From contig JBAZOY010000006.1 of assembly GCA_041648505.1 (NCBI GenBank), positions 1-64,000 on the forward strand: 64,000 bases of DNA, written 5' to 3'. Below are positions 13,925 to 22,280 of this stretch, piece after piece. The position numbers and the translations under genes were made by a program. Below the pieces are notes generated by a model, which saw only the letters and a program-made list of their open reading frames with translations, did not search any database and had not been told where the DNA came from. Numbering within the stretch: the stretch's first letter is position 1; every line of letters begins with the position of its first letter. This DNA is from JBAZOY01 sp041648505. Its GTDB lineage: Bacteria > Desulfobacterota > Syntrophia > Syntrophales > CG2-30-49-12.

Positions 13925-16753
13925 TTTCTCTTCAGTTACATCGTGCCTGATTAGAATATCCCGAATCTCGCCCGGAGCCTTCGCAACCGCACAATGCCAG
14001 TGCCCAAAGCCCCCGTGGGCGTTTATTGCCTGTGCCCATTCCTCCAAATAACGCCGTTTGACCTGATCTTGCTCCGTGTCCTGCCCTTTGGTCTCCAGGA
14101 CGAGCATTTTGCCATTAGTCAGCCTCACCAGGAAGTCGGGCCGGTATTTGCGCACTATGCCGCGATAAACGTAGAGAACCTCAAACCCTAGGTGATCGTT
14201 CTTGGCCCAGGCGGCGACGTGGTTGCTGTCGTCCAGCACAAAGGCGTCCGACGCTTCCCAGGTGCTGTCATAGACACAGACGTTGATGTGCGATTTCTTT
14301 GTCCGCTCGCAAGGCTTGCCGGTGTACCAGGTGCGCATTTCGCCCGTGGCGCGGATGGGATGGTCGCGGTCGAACACCGGCGTAAGCCGTTCGGTGTTAT
14401 CCTGCCGCACCGCCTCCCAGACGTGCTGTACCACCCGCGACATATTGAGGGTGATGATCAACCGGCGGCGCAGTTCATCCTGATAAAACAGCGGCGGGGA
14501 AATAAAGATCTTGTCCGAACGGATGAACTCCTCCACGATGTGCACCAACTGGGCCAGCAAGACCTCGCGGCTGCCCTGCCAGGTGCGCTTCATCTGGTCA
14601 AACACGTCCCGCGCCGTCTCAAAGATGATGCGCTGGGTGCGGAACTCCCGCGCCAGACGTTCCAATTCGATGCGGCTGATCTGGCTTACATCCGGCTTAC
14701 CTTCCAGCACCGGAGCCAGTTCGGCCACCTGCGCGGTGTGGGCTGCGTCCAGTTCCAGCGACCGTGCCTTGGCCCAATCCAGCGTCAGCGTTGGCTGAAA
14801 GACGCGCTCAATGCGTACCACGTTGGGCCAGCGGATTTCAAATTCCGCATTGTTCAGGTCCGGTTCAACAGGGGTCTTGGGTGTAGGCGGAGGCGGCGGC
14901 CCGTCTTCGCCCCCTTCGTGGGGCAGGAAGGTAAAGGGCACGCCAAAGATGTTGACATATTCCGGCTCGAACATTCCCGTCTCCGGGTTGACCTCGTAGG
15001 ACGTGCGTCGCAGGCCGCGCCCCACCACCTGCTCGCATAGCAACTGGCTGGTAAAGGCGCGCAGGCCCATAATGTGCGTCACCGTCTTGGCGTCCCAGCC
15101 CTCGCTCAGCATCCCGACGGAAATGACCTTCCGGATGCCCGCGCCCGGCAGCCCGGCCTTGCCCACTGTGTCCACCATACGGCGCAGCAGTTCGGCTTGT
15201 GCGACTTTGGTCAGCTTGCGCTCCACTGGCGCTTCGGCTTCTTCGATCTCAGTATCAGCTTCCGCCGTCTCCAGCGGTGCAACCGGCTCCTCGCGCTCTT
15301 CCGCCTCCTTGAGCACCTTCGAGTCAATATGCAGGATGCGCTCCGGGTCGCACAGTTCGTCAATGTGAATGCGCCGGGAGTCGAAGGCGTGCTTCACCCG
15401 TGCCGCCGTCTCGGTGCGGTTGCACACTGTGATCATCACCGGCGGGGTGGGCGCACCTATCTCCGCCCATTTCTTGTATGCCTCGCGCCAGTCGTAGCCC
15501 AGCAGGTAATAGGCGTTCAGCACCAGGTCGGGTAACGGTTCTTCCGGCTCGGCCTTGCGGTTCAGGTCGTCTTTCACGTCCGGATCGTTGTAGATGTGGT
15601 AGAGACGCGATTTGTAGGTCTTCGCGTCCGGCACAGCGTCGTCGCGTACCACCACGCGCGGAGTCTTGACCAGCCCAGATTCGATGGCGTCGTTCAGCCC
15701 AAAGTCGCTGACGATCCAGCCGAACAGCGCCTCCTCGCTGCTCTTCTTGCCCGACGGTGTAAATGGCGTAGCGGAAAAGTCGTAGCAGGTAAGGATGCCC
15801 CGCGAACGGTGCAGCCGGTCCAGCCCGCCGATCCAGACCGTGGCCTCCTCGGCGCTGTCTTTCATATCCCGGCTGCGCAGGTATTTGCCTTCCGCATCCC
15901 AGTTGACCCGCCAGGCGTGGTGTGCCTCGTCGTTGATGACCAGCAGATTGCGGGCGTTGGCCATCTCACCAAGCACCTCGCGTGTGTAAGCTTCATCGCT
16001 CTTTACGCCGCGCTTGTCCACGCTACGCCGTTTCTTGACCTGCTCCTCGCTGTCCCAAGCCAGGACGTGCCAGTTGCGCACCAGCACCTTGCCCTGCCGC
16101 AGCTTATCCAGCAGGGCCGAGGGCACGATGTTGAACTCCTCGTAATAATTCCCAACCTTCGACGGTTCGAGTACGGCCAGCCTGCTTTTTACCGTCAGTC
16201 CTGGGGCCATCACCAAAATATTTTTGGCGAAGCGGGCGTCCTGCGGATAGGTCACCTTATTGAGGATGTGCCAGGCAATCGCCATTGCCATCACGATGGT
16301 CTTGCCGGAACCAGTCGCCATCTTGCAGCACTGTCGCAGAAAAGCCCCGCCGTCGCCCGGAATTTCGATGCCCACCCGCTCGGCGGCGGGCGCTTCGGTC
16401 AGCCAGATCAGCGTCTCAATGGCTTCCAACTGGCAGAAGAAAAAGCGCCGCGCCTCGAACTCTTCCGGGTCCCGCCAGTGTTCCAGCAGACGCTTGGTGA
16501 TGCTGGAGACGCCCGGCCAGCCCGCTTCACCCCAAGCGGCCACACGCGGACGAATCTGGTTGACCAACGGGATTTCCACAAAAATGCCGGGATCATCGAA
16601 AGCCTTGGACTCGCCCGATGCCACCACGTAGCCTGCCGGACGGCGACCCTCCACCAGATCGAAGCTGCGCGTCTCGCGTTCGTAGCGCCAGTGGCGTTCC
16701 GGCTCCGCGTAGGGAGAGTTGATGATAAGGCGATCAATCGTGGTGCGGGCCAT
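13922..16753 (-). CDS. res: Type III restriction endonuclease subunit Res
   Basis: 943 residues. An N-terminal superfamily 2 helicase/translocase has Walker A MATGSGKTIVMAMAIAW (near residue 147), the DEAH-type motif LLVINDEAHHAW (near 275), CYDFSATPFTPSG, and the later motif GRGLRRTSYEVN. The C-terminus has a PD-(D/E)xK nuclease core, RPDFLVRLTNGKMLVLETKG (near 870-890). With Mod it cuts DNA between two inversely oriented unmodified sites. Start ATG 16753 shares its A with the hepT stop (TGATG), so the gene is the last of a coupled four-gene operon. All key motifs look intact. Confidence 0.93.
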   Translation of the reverse strand: MARTTIDRLIINSPYAEPERHWRYERETRSFDLVEGRRPAGYVVASGESKAFDDPGIFVEIPLVNQIRPRVAAWGEAGWPGVSSITKRLLEHWRDPEEFEARRFFFCQLEAIETLIWLTEAPAAERVGIEIPGDGGAFLRQCCKMATGSGKTIVMAMAIAWHILNKVTYPQDARFAKNILVMAPGLTVKSRLAVLEPSKVGNYYEEFNIVPSALLDKLRQGKVLVRNWHVLAWDSEEQVKKRRSVDKRGVKSDEAYTREVLGEMANARNLLVINDEAHHAWRVNWDAEGKYLRSRDMKDSAEEATVWIGGLDRLHRSRGILTCYDFSATPFTPSGKKSSEEALFGWIVSDFGLNDAIESGLVKTPRVVVRDDAVPDAKTYKSRLYHIYNDPDVKDDLNRKAEPEEPLPDLVLNAYYLLGYDWREAYKKWAEIGAPTPPVMITVCNRTETAARVKHAFDSRRIHIDELCDPERILHIDSKVLKEAEEREEPVAPLETAEADTEIEEAEAPVERKLTKVAQAELLRRMVDTVGKAGLPGAGIRKVISVGMLSEGWDAKTVTHIMGLRAFTSQLLCEQVVGRGLRRTSYEVNPETGMFEPEYVNIFGVPFTFLPHEGGEDGPPPPPTPKTPVEPDLNNAEFEIRWPNVVRIERVFQPTLTLDWAKARSLELDAAHTAQVAELAPVLEGKPDVSQISRIELERLAREFRTQRIIFETARDVFDQMKRTWQGSREVLLAQLVHIVEEFIRSDKIFISPPLFYQDELRRRLIITLNMSRVVQHVWEAVRQDNTERLTPVFDRDHPIRATGEMRTWYTGKPCERTKKSHINVCVYDSTWEASDAFVLDDSNHVAAWAKNDHLGFEVLYVYRGIVRKYRPDFLVRLTNGKMLVLETKGQDTEQDQVKRRYLEEWAQAINAHGGFGHWHCAVAKAPGEIRDILIRHDVTEEK

Positions 16754-17097
16754 CAATACACCCCCTTGTCCAACGCCTTTTCCAAGATGGATATCAGAGA
16801 TGGCAAGTCATGCCTGACCGTTTGCCAGAGAATATCCAGATTAACGTCGAAATAGGCATGGACCAGCCTATGACGCATACCGACGATGTCAGCCCAAGGA
16901 ATATCCGGCACCCACGCTTGCCCGCTATTCGTAACTTGGCCAGCCGCCTCGCCAACGATCTCAACCAGCTTCACCAGCGACAACATCAACATAGGATCAC
17001 GATCGAGGTCACCGCGCTTTCTGCCCTGCGTGAATTGAACCGCCTGGCGTGCCGCGTCCAGCATATGACGCAGTCGGATGGCATCATCCTTGTGCAT
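16753..17097 (-). CDS. hepT: HepT-type HEPN toxin (DUF86)
   Basis: 114 residues from ATG 17097, which has GGAGG six bases upstream; longer in-frame starts overlap mntA further. All-helical HEPN ribonuclease fold with the catalytic Rx4HxY motif as RHRLVHAY near residue 80. HepT toxins cleave RNA and are silenced when the partner MntA adds AMP groups to the tyrosine of this motif. The gene overlaps mntA by 14 bases and its stop overlaps the res start. A HEPN-MNT pair sitting inside a type III restriction operon is unusual and points to joint function or an addiction role. Confidence 0.88.
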   Translation of the reverse strand: MHKDDAIRLRHMLDAARQAVQFTQGRKRGDLDRDPMLMLSLVKLVEIVGEAAGQVTNSGQAWVPDIPWADIVGMRHRLVHAYFDVNLDILWQTVRHDLPSLISILEKALDKGVY

Positions 17098-17389
17098 ATT
17101 GCACCTCCGCTTCCTCAAGCACGCTTTGACGAAAGTACCGGCTCAGATCTTCCGGCGTGCGAAGATCAACCTTTCGACCTTCGAGCAGGGCCGACAGATC
17201 CCGTTCCATACGCGCTATCCCGAAAAGACCAGGAATGTGATCCGATTCAAACTCGACCAGCACGTCAATGTCACTTTCGGGCCGGAAATCGGGTCGCAGC
17301 GCCGAGCCAAAGATGGCCAGACGTCGGATGTGCCGATCCCGGCAGAATGCGGCAATCCGTTCTTTAGGAATATAAATCGCGGTATTCAT
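17084..17389 (-). CDS. mntA: MntA-type minimal nucleotidyltransferase antitoxin
   Basis: 101 residues. The nucleotidyltransferase signature GSx10DxD is complete: GS, ten residues, then DID (GSALRPDF...ESDIDVLVEF, residues 28-47). MntA proteins use ATP to AMPylate HepT and so keep it inactive. The start overlaps the mod stop as ATGA and the gene overlaps hepT by 14 bases, so mod, mntA, hepT and res are translationally coupled. C-terminus (DLRTPEDLSRYFRQSVLEEA) is typical of the family. Confidence 0.88.
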   Translation of the reverse strand: MNTAIYIPKERIAAFCRDRHIRRLAIFGSALRPDFRPESDIDVLVEFESDHIPGLFGIARMERDLSALLEGRKVDLRTPEDLSRYFRQSVLEEAEVQYAQG

Positions 17390-19956
17390 TCTCCTACCTC
17401 CATGATCTTCAAACTCTCGATGCCCCGGTCGTCCACGATCTTGACAGCGATGCGCTTGTGTTCGCCCGCCGGAAAGGGCAACGACACCGAACCCCGGTAG
17501 GCCTCGATCAACTCCTCGTCAATCTCAGCTTTGAGGTTCTTCGCCAGTTTCGTCCAGCCTTCTTTTTCTCCTGCCTGCGGGAAAAAGACCTGGCGCGGAT
17601 AGAGACTGCGCCCGTCATAGTCGGTATCCAGCAGCCAGATGGCGATCTGATGCGCGCCGCCCGATTCGATGGCGCCAGTCCTGGTGTTGTAATAGTCGAA
17701 CCCCTCGACGCTGACCCGCCACTTGCCCTTCTCCTCGCCTTTGGCAATGCGCTCCAGCCTCACATCCGGCTGACCGATGAGCCAGAAGGATTCGTTGCTG
17801 GCCCGCTTCTTCTTTAGGTCGTCGGTCAGCAGATCGGCGTTCATCTGTGCCTTGAGCAGGGTGACGCCCGGCCAATTGGTTTCGTCAATGTCCTTGGCGG
17901 CTTCAGGATCGAACTGGAAGGCGGCGAAGACAATCAGTTTGGGCCTGGGCACGAGCGTTTGGGCCTCTTCGATGGCCTGGGCCACCTGGCGCTGTTCCAG
18001 CGGGGCGTGCTCCGGGCCGAAGGAGACGACGATGCGCTGCGGCGCATAGGCCGTGCCAGCTTCACGCACCGAGTCCTTGCCTTCGGCGCTGGGGCGGGTC
18101 TCACCATCGGCGTGCAGGTGGCGGCAGCCGGGCAGGGGTTCCAGCCGGGCAAAACGGATGTGCTGGCCCGCCTTGCCGCGAATGCCCGTGCGCAGCAGTT
18201 CGTCGCGCCATTCACCCTGGCGCAGGGTTTCTCCGGAACGGGCAATGGAGAGATCGGCGCCAAACTCCCTCTCCCTCTGGGAGAGGGTCGGGGTGAGGGT
18301 CTCCTCGATAGACTTGACAGCCGGGGCTGGCACGGCCTCCACAGTAAACGGGCCGCTGACGCGGTGTTTCTTGCGGTCCACAAGCGGCTGGTCGTAAAGC
18401 GTTTCCGTGCCGGGCGGCTCGTTGTTGGCGATAGACTTGAGGGTGACGTGCGGCACGGTCTTGTAATTGAAGCCGCTGCCCACGCCTTCCTGCGGGTGGG
18501 CCAGTTCGTAGTAGTTGAAGACGGCAGTCATCAGCCGCTGCTTTGCCAAGGTGAGGGCCACTCGGGATGTATCGCAGGTAATCCACCGCCGCCCCCACTG
18601 CTCGGACACATAGGCGGTGGTGCCGCTGCCGCAGGTGGGATCGAACACCAGGTCGCCCGGGTCGGTGGTCATCAGGAGGCAGCGCTTTATTGCCTCTGTC
18701 GAAGTTTGAACAACGTAGATTTTTCCTTCAATCCTGTTCTGAACACCACCAATATCTGTCCATAGGTTGTTTATTGGATATACAGGGAAGTCATCCAAGA
18801 AGCGCAAGAACCTTGGTGAATTACCTTCAATAACGACCCTTCTGGCCTTCAGCAAACGATATAGTCCTTCCACTTTAGTCTTCCAGTGCATACCTTTTGG
18901 CGGATGATAGTTCTTTCCATTAACCTCAAACCTCGTTTCACTTTCAGTGGGCCCTTGGCTTGTAAGCGAGTCCACACTGACCAGTTTATCTTCTGGCCAC
19001 CAATTTTGTGGTATGTTCTTATAACTTCCTACAGGCTTGTATTTTGTTGCACCTTCTTCTCCTGCTGCTTTTTCGTTATAGAGCTGCCGGTATTTAATTC
19101 TTGCTTTATCCTTTGCGTACCAAACCAAATAATCGCCAGCACGGCTCAAGGTCAAAGAGGCGAATCCGCTTGTCGTAGAAAATGAGACAAGGCTGACAAA
19201 ATTTCCCGCCCCAAACACCTCATCCATCAATTCCCGCACGTGATGAACGTTCTCGTCGCTGATCTGCACAAAGACGCTGCCGGATTCGGTCAGCAGTTCA
19301 CGGGTTAAGAGAAGGCGGTCGCGCAGGTAGGTCAGGTAGGAGTGGATGCCCAGTTCCCAAGTGTCGCGGAAGGCACGGATCTGCTCCGGCTCGGCGGTCA
19401 GATCCTCGTCCTTGCCGTCTTTCACGTCTCGTTTATTGACAAAGGGCTGGAAATTGGAGCCGTACTTGATGCCGTATGGCGGGTCGAGATAGACCATTTG
19501 CACCTTGCCGGCCATGCCCTCTTTTTCCAGCAGCGAGTTCATCACCAGCAGGCTGTCACCGGCCACCAGACGGTTACTCCAGCCGTGGGCGTGTTGGTAG
19601 AACTCAATGGCCTCCCGGAGTGGCGGGTTTTCCTGCGACGTGGCGAACAGCGAAAACTGCACCGGCGCGGCGGGGTCGGGGACGCGGCGCACGGCCTCGA
19701 TGATCGTGCGCGGGTCAATGCGCTCGTGGACGTGCAGTGAGACGGTGGGAATCTCGAACGACGTGTGCTCCGCCTTGCCCGCCCATTTCAGTTGCGGGTC
19801 CAGGTGCGGGTCGTAGGCGTAGGTTTTCTTTGCTCCGGCGTCCGGATCGGTGTCCGGTGTTACCAGGCCGACAGGCGGATTATTCACCCGCTCTTTGCCT
19901 TTATGCTCGTAGGACTCGATCGGTTTTTTTGTTTCGGTTGTCTTTTTTCTTGCCAT
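17386..19956 (-). CDS. mod: Type III (beta-class) DNA methyltransferase subunit Mod
   Basis: 856 residues; start ATG 19956 lies 41 bases after the R' box of an attC-like site. Motif IV DPPYGIKYGSNF is near residue 154 and the SAM-binding motif I FDPTCGSGTTAYVSE near 435, the beta order of type III Mod adenine methyltransferases. The target-recognition region lies between. Mod sets the recognition site and protects host DNA; with Res it restricts. Near residue 560 the protein contains LTPTLSQRERE, which is a palindromic REP-like DNA repeat read in frame. A truncated relative of the N-terminal 229 residues sits at 22281-22970. Confidence 0.93.
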   Translation of the reverse strand: MARKKTTETKKPIESYEHKGKERVNNPPVGLVTPDTDPDAGAKKTYAYDPHLDPQLKWAGKAEHTSFEIPTVSLHVHERIDPRTIIEAVRRVPDPAAPVQFSLFATSQENPPLREAIEFYQHAHGWSNRLVAGDSLLVMNSLLEKEGMAGKVQMVYLDPPYGIKYGSNFQPFVNKRDVKDGKDEDLTAEPEQIRAFRDTWELGIHSYLTYLRDRLLLTRELLTESGSVFVQISDENVHHVRELMDEVFGAGNFVSLVSFSTTSGFASLTLSRAGDYLVWYAKDKARIKYRQLYNEKAAGEEGATKYKPVGSYKNIPQNWWPEDKLVSVDSLTSQGPTESETRFEVNGKNYHPPKGMHWKTKVEGLYRLLKARRVVIEGNSPRFLRFLDDFPVYPINNLWTDIGGVQNRIEGKIYVVQTSTEAIKRCLLMTTDPGDLVFDPTCGSGTTAYVSEQWGRRWITCDTSRVALTLAKQRLMTAVFNYYELAHPQEGVGSGFNYKTVPHVTLKSIANNEPPGTETLYDQPLVDRKKHRVSGPFTVEAVPAPAVKSIEETLTPTLSQREREFGADLSIARSGETLRQGEWRDELLRTGIRGKAGQHIRFARLEPLPGCRHLHADGETRPSAEGKDSVREAGTAYAPQRIVVSFGPEHAPLEQRQVAQAIEEAQTLVPRPKLIVFAAFQFDPEAAKDIDETNWPGVTLLKAQMNADLLTDDLKKKRASNESFWLIGQPDVRLERIAKGEEKGKWRVSVEGFDYYNTRTGAIESGGAHQIAIWLLDTDYDGRSLYPRQVFFPQAGEKEGWTKLAKNLKAEIDEELIEAYRGSVSLPFPAGEHKRIAVKIVDDRGIESLKIMEVGE
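18267..18299 (-). repeat. REP-like palindromic repeat inside mod
   Basis: CCCTCTCCC (18267-18275) and GGGAGAGGG (18279-18287) form a 9-bp palindrome with a 3-base loop, followed by TCGGGGTGAGGG. This is the widespread proteobacterial repeat whose translation gives TLSQRERE. Here it keeps the mod frame open and adds about 15 residues to a linker. It is a DNA-repeat insertion, not a protein domain. Confidence 0.7.
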
Positions 19957-19996
19957 CAATGACCTGCCTTTTGTATTTCGCGCAATTGATTGGGTA

Positions 19997-20068
19997 GGCT
20001 AACGGCGGGCATGAATGGTTGGGAAAAGCGCAAGCTTTTTTTAATCCATCTCGATGCCCCTGTTAGGC
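19997..20068 (-). other. attC: attC-like site between orphan cassette and mod
   Basis: On the minus strand R'' is GCCTAAC (20068-20062) and R' is GTTAGCC (20003-19997). Inner arms GGGGCAT (20060-20054) and ATGCCC (20012-20007) pair. R'' is the exact complement of GTTAGGC (20627-20621), the 5' box of the cassette it closes. The mod gene starts 41 bases after R', as a first gene in a cassette would. Length is 72 bp. Confidence 0.75.
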
Positions 20069-20088
20069 AATCCCTCTGAAGGAACAGT

Positions 20089-20598
20089 CTATCTTACACC
20101 TATCGCACAGGAACCATTCTTGCGCAGCCAAATGCCGATGGACAGATTCTGGAAGACGTTTCCGATCATCGTAACTCCACCCACTTGGATCGCGCTTCCC
20201 GTTAAATCAAAGAGTTCCGGCTTAGGAGCACCCGTACATTTAACAAAGTACCCGTCTGGCGTATATAATTCTGCGTCCGCCTTGAACGCGTCGCTAACAC
20301 CGTGGGTTAGTTCGAACATCACTTTATTGTCAAGACTGCATATGAACTTACCTTGCTGGTCTCTTATGTTGATGCTCGCTTTTTTCCCAGCTTCGGTAGG
20401 ATAGACTCGGTTGCCTTTAACCTTCGCCAGATATGTTCCGTCCGAGTGATAAATTGGTATTTGTGTAGTGAAACCAACACCTTGTTCTTTAATAACCTCT
20501 ATAAGTGGTGTGTCCTCATACTTCAGAATGACAGGAACATTGATAAACGTATTCGTTGCGACGGTTATACTTGGCGACGACTGAAAAACAAGTTTCAT
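20089..20598 (-). CDS. Orphan cassette protein, unknown function
   Basis: 169 residues that I do not recognise. It starts at an ATG with AGGGAGG nine bases upstream. There is no signal peptide and no long hydrophobic segment. The sequence alternates short beta-like strands (FINVPVILKYEDTPLIEV, IPIYHSDGTYLAKVKGNRVY, ELYTPDGYFVKCTGAP, GSAIQVGGVTMIGNV), suggesting an all-beta fold with repeated hairpins. It is the only gene in its cassette (about 560 bp between the R boxes at 20621 and 20062). Confidence 0.75.
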   Translation of the reverse strand: MKLVFQSSPSITVATNTFINVPVILKYEDTPLIEVIKEQGVGFTTQIPIYHSDGTYLAKVKGNRVYPTEAGKKASINIRDQQGKFICSLDNKVMFELTHGVSDAFKADAELYTPDGYFVKCTGAPKPELFDLTGSAIQVGGVTMIGNVFQNLSIGIWLRKNGSCAIGVR

Positions 20599-20620
20599 AA
20601 TTTCCCTCCTAGATAAACTG

Positions 20621-20681
20621 GCCTAACGCCGACATCAGCGAGAGCCAGCTTTTTCGGCGATTCGGTGCATGGCGGTTCGGC
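20621..20681 (-). other. attC: attC-like site between two orphan cassettes
   Basis: On the minus strand R'' is GCCGAAC (20681-20675) and R' is GTTAGGC (20627-20621), 61 bp. R'' exactly complements GTTCGGC (21447-21441), the 5' box of its cassette. The inner sequence AATCGCCGAAAAAGC then GGCTCTCGCTGA is clearly related to the next site (21441-21503) and the one near 23011, so the sites share ancestry. Confidence 0.75.
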
Positions 20682-20732
20682 AAATCCTGTTGGTTGTCTC
20701 ATCCTGCATTATTGTATATGCCGTCTCGGTTC

Positions 20733-21335
20733 CTATATGTCCCGCTCTGGCGCGTCCCCGTCATTCCGCCTAAATGTCTCTGCAATGTCTTTAAGCTTTG
20801 CAAGGGTCTGCGCAATCTGCTCAAGTTGTTCAGCGGCTTTTTTGTCCCAATTGTGGTCAGAAGCGTCGGTCCCTTGAAACGACTTGATGTCGATATGAGA
20901 GGTTGTCTTGTGTTTCTTTGGTGTGAATCGTAGGGCCGGATAGCTCTTATATGTTGCCGTAATATCCAATACGTTATCTCCGAGCCCTTTTTGCAGCCCG
21001 TGAAACTGGCCCCATGTGATTATTCTTTTTTCACCTGCGGCGAATGCTGGAATACCGTGAATCAAAGGGCCGTTCTTCATTGCGTCTGGTTCAGGTGCGT
21101 TGCCGAAGCCGAAGGCTCGTTGTGGGATTGGGCGACTTGCCTGAAATCTAACATCTCTCGCTCGGCCATTACCGATATTCTCTATGACCAAGTTGATAAA
21201 TGACGGTCGTCGCGAGTCCGGTAATGCGTACACTATAACTTCAGGGTCTCGCTGAGAGCGCAGCACAAGATAGTTGATGATCGTGGATGTAAGGGCAATA
21301 ACCAGTGCGACAAGGCTAAGTATTTCCGTTTCCAT
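20733..21335 (-). CDS. Orphan cassette protein with one N-terminal membrane helix
   Basis: 200 residues, no family I can name. A single membrane segment (LSLVALVIALTSTIINYLVL, residues 5-24) is followed by a soluble domain beginning QRDPEVIVYALPDSRRPSFI and INLVIENIGNGRARDV, a beta-sandwich-like pattern seen in uncharacterised bacterial membrane-anchored proteins. The C-terminus is a charged helix likely to form a coiled coil (KKAAEQLEQIAQTLAKLKDI). It is alone in a cassette of about 760 bp. Confidence 0.75.
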   Translation of the reverse strand: METEILSLVALVIALTSTIINYLVLRSQRDPEVIVYALPDSRRPSFINLVIENIGNGRARDVRFQASRPIPQRAFGFGNAPEPDAMKNGPLIHGIPAFAAGEKRIITWGQFHGLQKGLGDNVLDITATYKSYPALRFTPKKHKTTSHIDIKSFQGTDASDHNWDKKAAEQLEQIAQTLAKLKDIAETFRRNDGDAPERDI

Positions 21336-21440
21336 GGTCTAAGGTGTTTTCCCCATTAGGCAGTCTTTGCAACAAAGTTGCATGAAGTATTCGATCAGGT
21401 CCATTCTTCCGCTTTCCCCATAGTATGAATCATTTCATGT

Positions 21441-21503
21441 GCCGAACGATGAGTTCAGCCAGAGCCCGCTGTTTGGGCGATTGGCTCCAACGCCTGGTTG
21501 GGC
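21441..21503 (-). other. attC: attC-like site after the HNH gene
   Basis: On the minus strand R'' is GCCCAAC (21503-21497), 18 bases after the HNH stop, and R' is GTTCGGC (21447-21441). The hairpin AGCCA...CGCCC-AAACA-GCGGG...TGGCT lies between. No GTTGGGC box is found upstream of the HNH gene, so the left boundary of that cassette has been lost. Confidence 0.7.
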
Positions 21504-21520
21504 CTTATCATTTTGCCTCT

Positions 21521-22168
21521 TCACCTTATTCTCTCGGCTAAGATTTCTTTCAAAGAGTCCTTCTTTTTTCTATTACAACTGCGGCAAAGCAATCTGATGT
21601 TCTCTGCATGTGTTGGGCCACCAAGCGAATGTGGAATAATATGATCGAATTCGATCTCGTCATCTGGAACATTCTTCTGGCAGACGCGGCACACTTGCCC
21701 ATCACGACGCACTACTTTCAGCATAATATCTCGGGGAATTCCTCGTTCGATCCTTCGGTCTTGTTTCGTTTCCGTGAAAGGCTCGGCAGAAAAAAATACC
21801 GGGCAAATATGGCCAAAGACAGAGCAACTCAGTTCTTCCGTCCGATATTGGTTGATCAATTCCCACCGCTTTGGCTCCAGTGACAGGATGGCTTCTATCG
21901 CTCTGTTAATCTCCCTAAATGTCTTTAATGATCCGCTACGCACCTCAGCGATCCAACTCTTATAAGCCTTTTTCACGTCGCTGAACGGCAGATCATCAGC
22001 CGGTAGCGGAAAGAACTCTACCAATGGACCATAGGGGCAGTATTTGAGCTCCCAGCATGGCTTGCACACTACGTGTTTCAATCGTGGCTTCTTCGCGTAG
22101 TATTCATTTTCCGTGGCTAAGTTGACATTTCTACTTCTCATAGACCGAACATAGATTATCCATACCAA
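21521..22168 (-). CDS. HNH endonuclease domain protein
   Basis: 215 residues if the first ATG is used; ATG at 22144 (MRSRNVNLATENE) is an alternative and neither has a good ribosome site. The C-terminal HNH nuclease is clear: CRVCQKNV, EFDHIIPHSLGGP, ENIRLLCRSCNRKK, with four zinc-binding cysteines and the DH catalytic pair. The N-terminal half has another Cys pair (VVCKPCWELKYCPYGPLVEF) and no known domain. Likely a DNA-cutting protein, perhaps defence related, riding in a cassette with an attC-like site after its stop. The AT-rich 110 bases upstream differ from the island. Confidence 0.85.
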   Translation of the reverse strand: MVWIIYVRSMRSRNVNLATENEYYAKKPRLKHVVCKPCWELKYCPYGPLVEFFPLPADDLPFSDVKKAYKSWIAEVRSGSLKTFREINRAIEAILSLEPKRWELINQYRTEELSCSVFGHICPVFFSAEPFTETKQDRRIERGIPRDIMLKVVRRDGQVCRVCQKNVPDDEIEFDHIIPHSLGGPTHAENIRLLCRSCNRKKKDSLKEILAERIR

Positions 22169-22280
22169 TTGACGTATTAAAAAACAGAAAATGATTTTAA
22201 CTTATCGAAAACATATTACAATAAAAAATAGCTGTCAATAAACAAATGGTTATATTGAACCGATAAATACAGAAATAGGG
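22169..22280. other. AT-rich junction between HNH cassette and truncated mod
   Basis: About 110 bases of AT-rich DNA, unlike the GC-richer mod copies on either side. It marks the break where the second mod copy is cut off and the HNH cassette lost its 5' box. No repeat ends or transposase are visible. Confidence 0.4.

Noticed and set aside
15596..16855. 419-codon open frame opposite res, with 14192-15040 and 15074-15535 also open
   Set aside because: These are antisense shadows of the GC-rich res gene, which has complete helicase and nuclease motifs; the frames have no recognisable domains.
17959..18765. 268-codon open frame opposite mod
   Set aside because: Shadow of the conserved Mod protein; low-complexity translation without domain signals.
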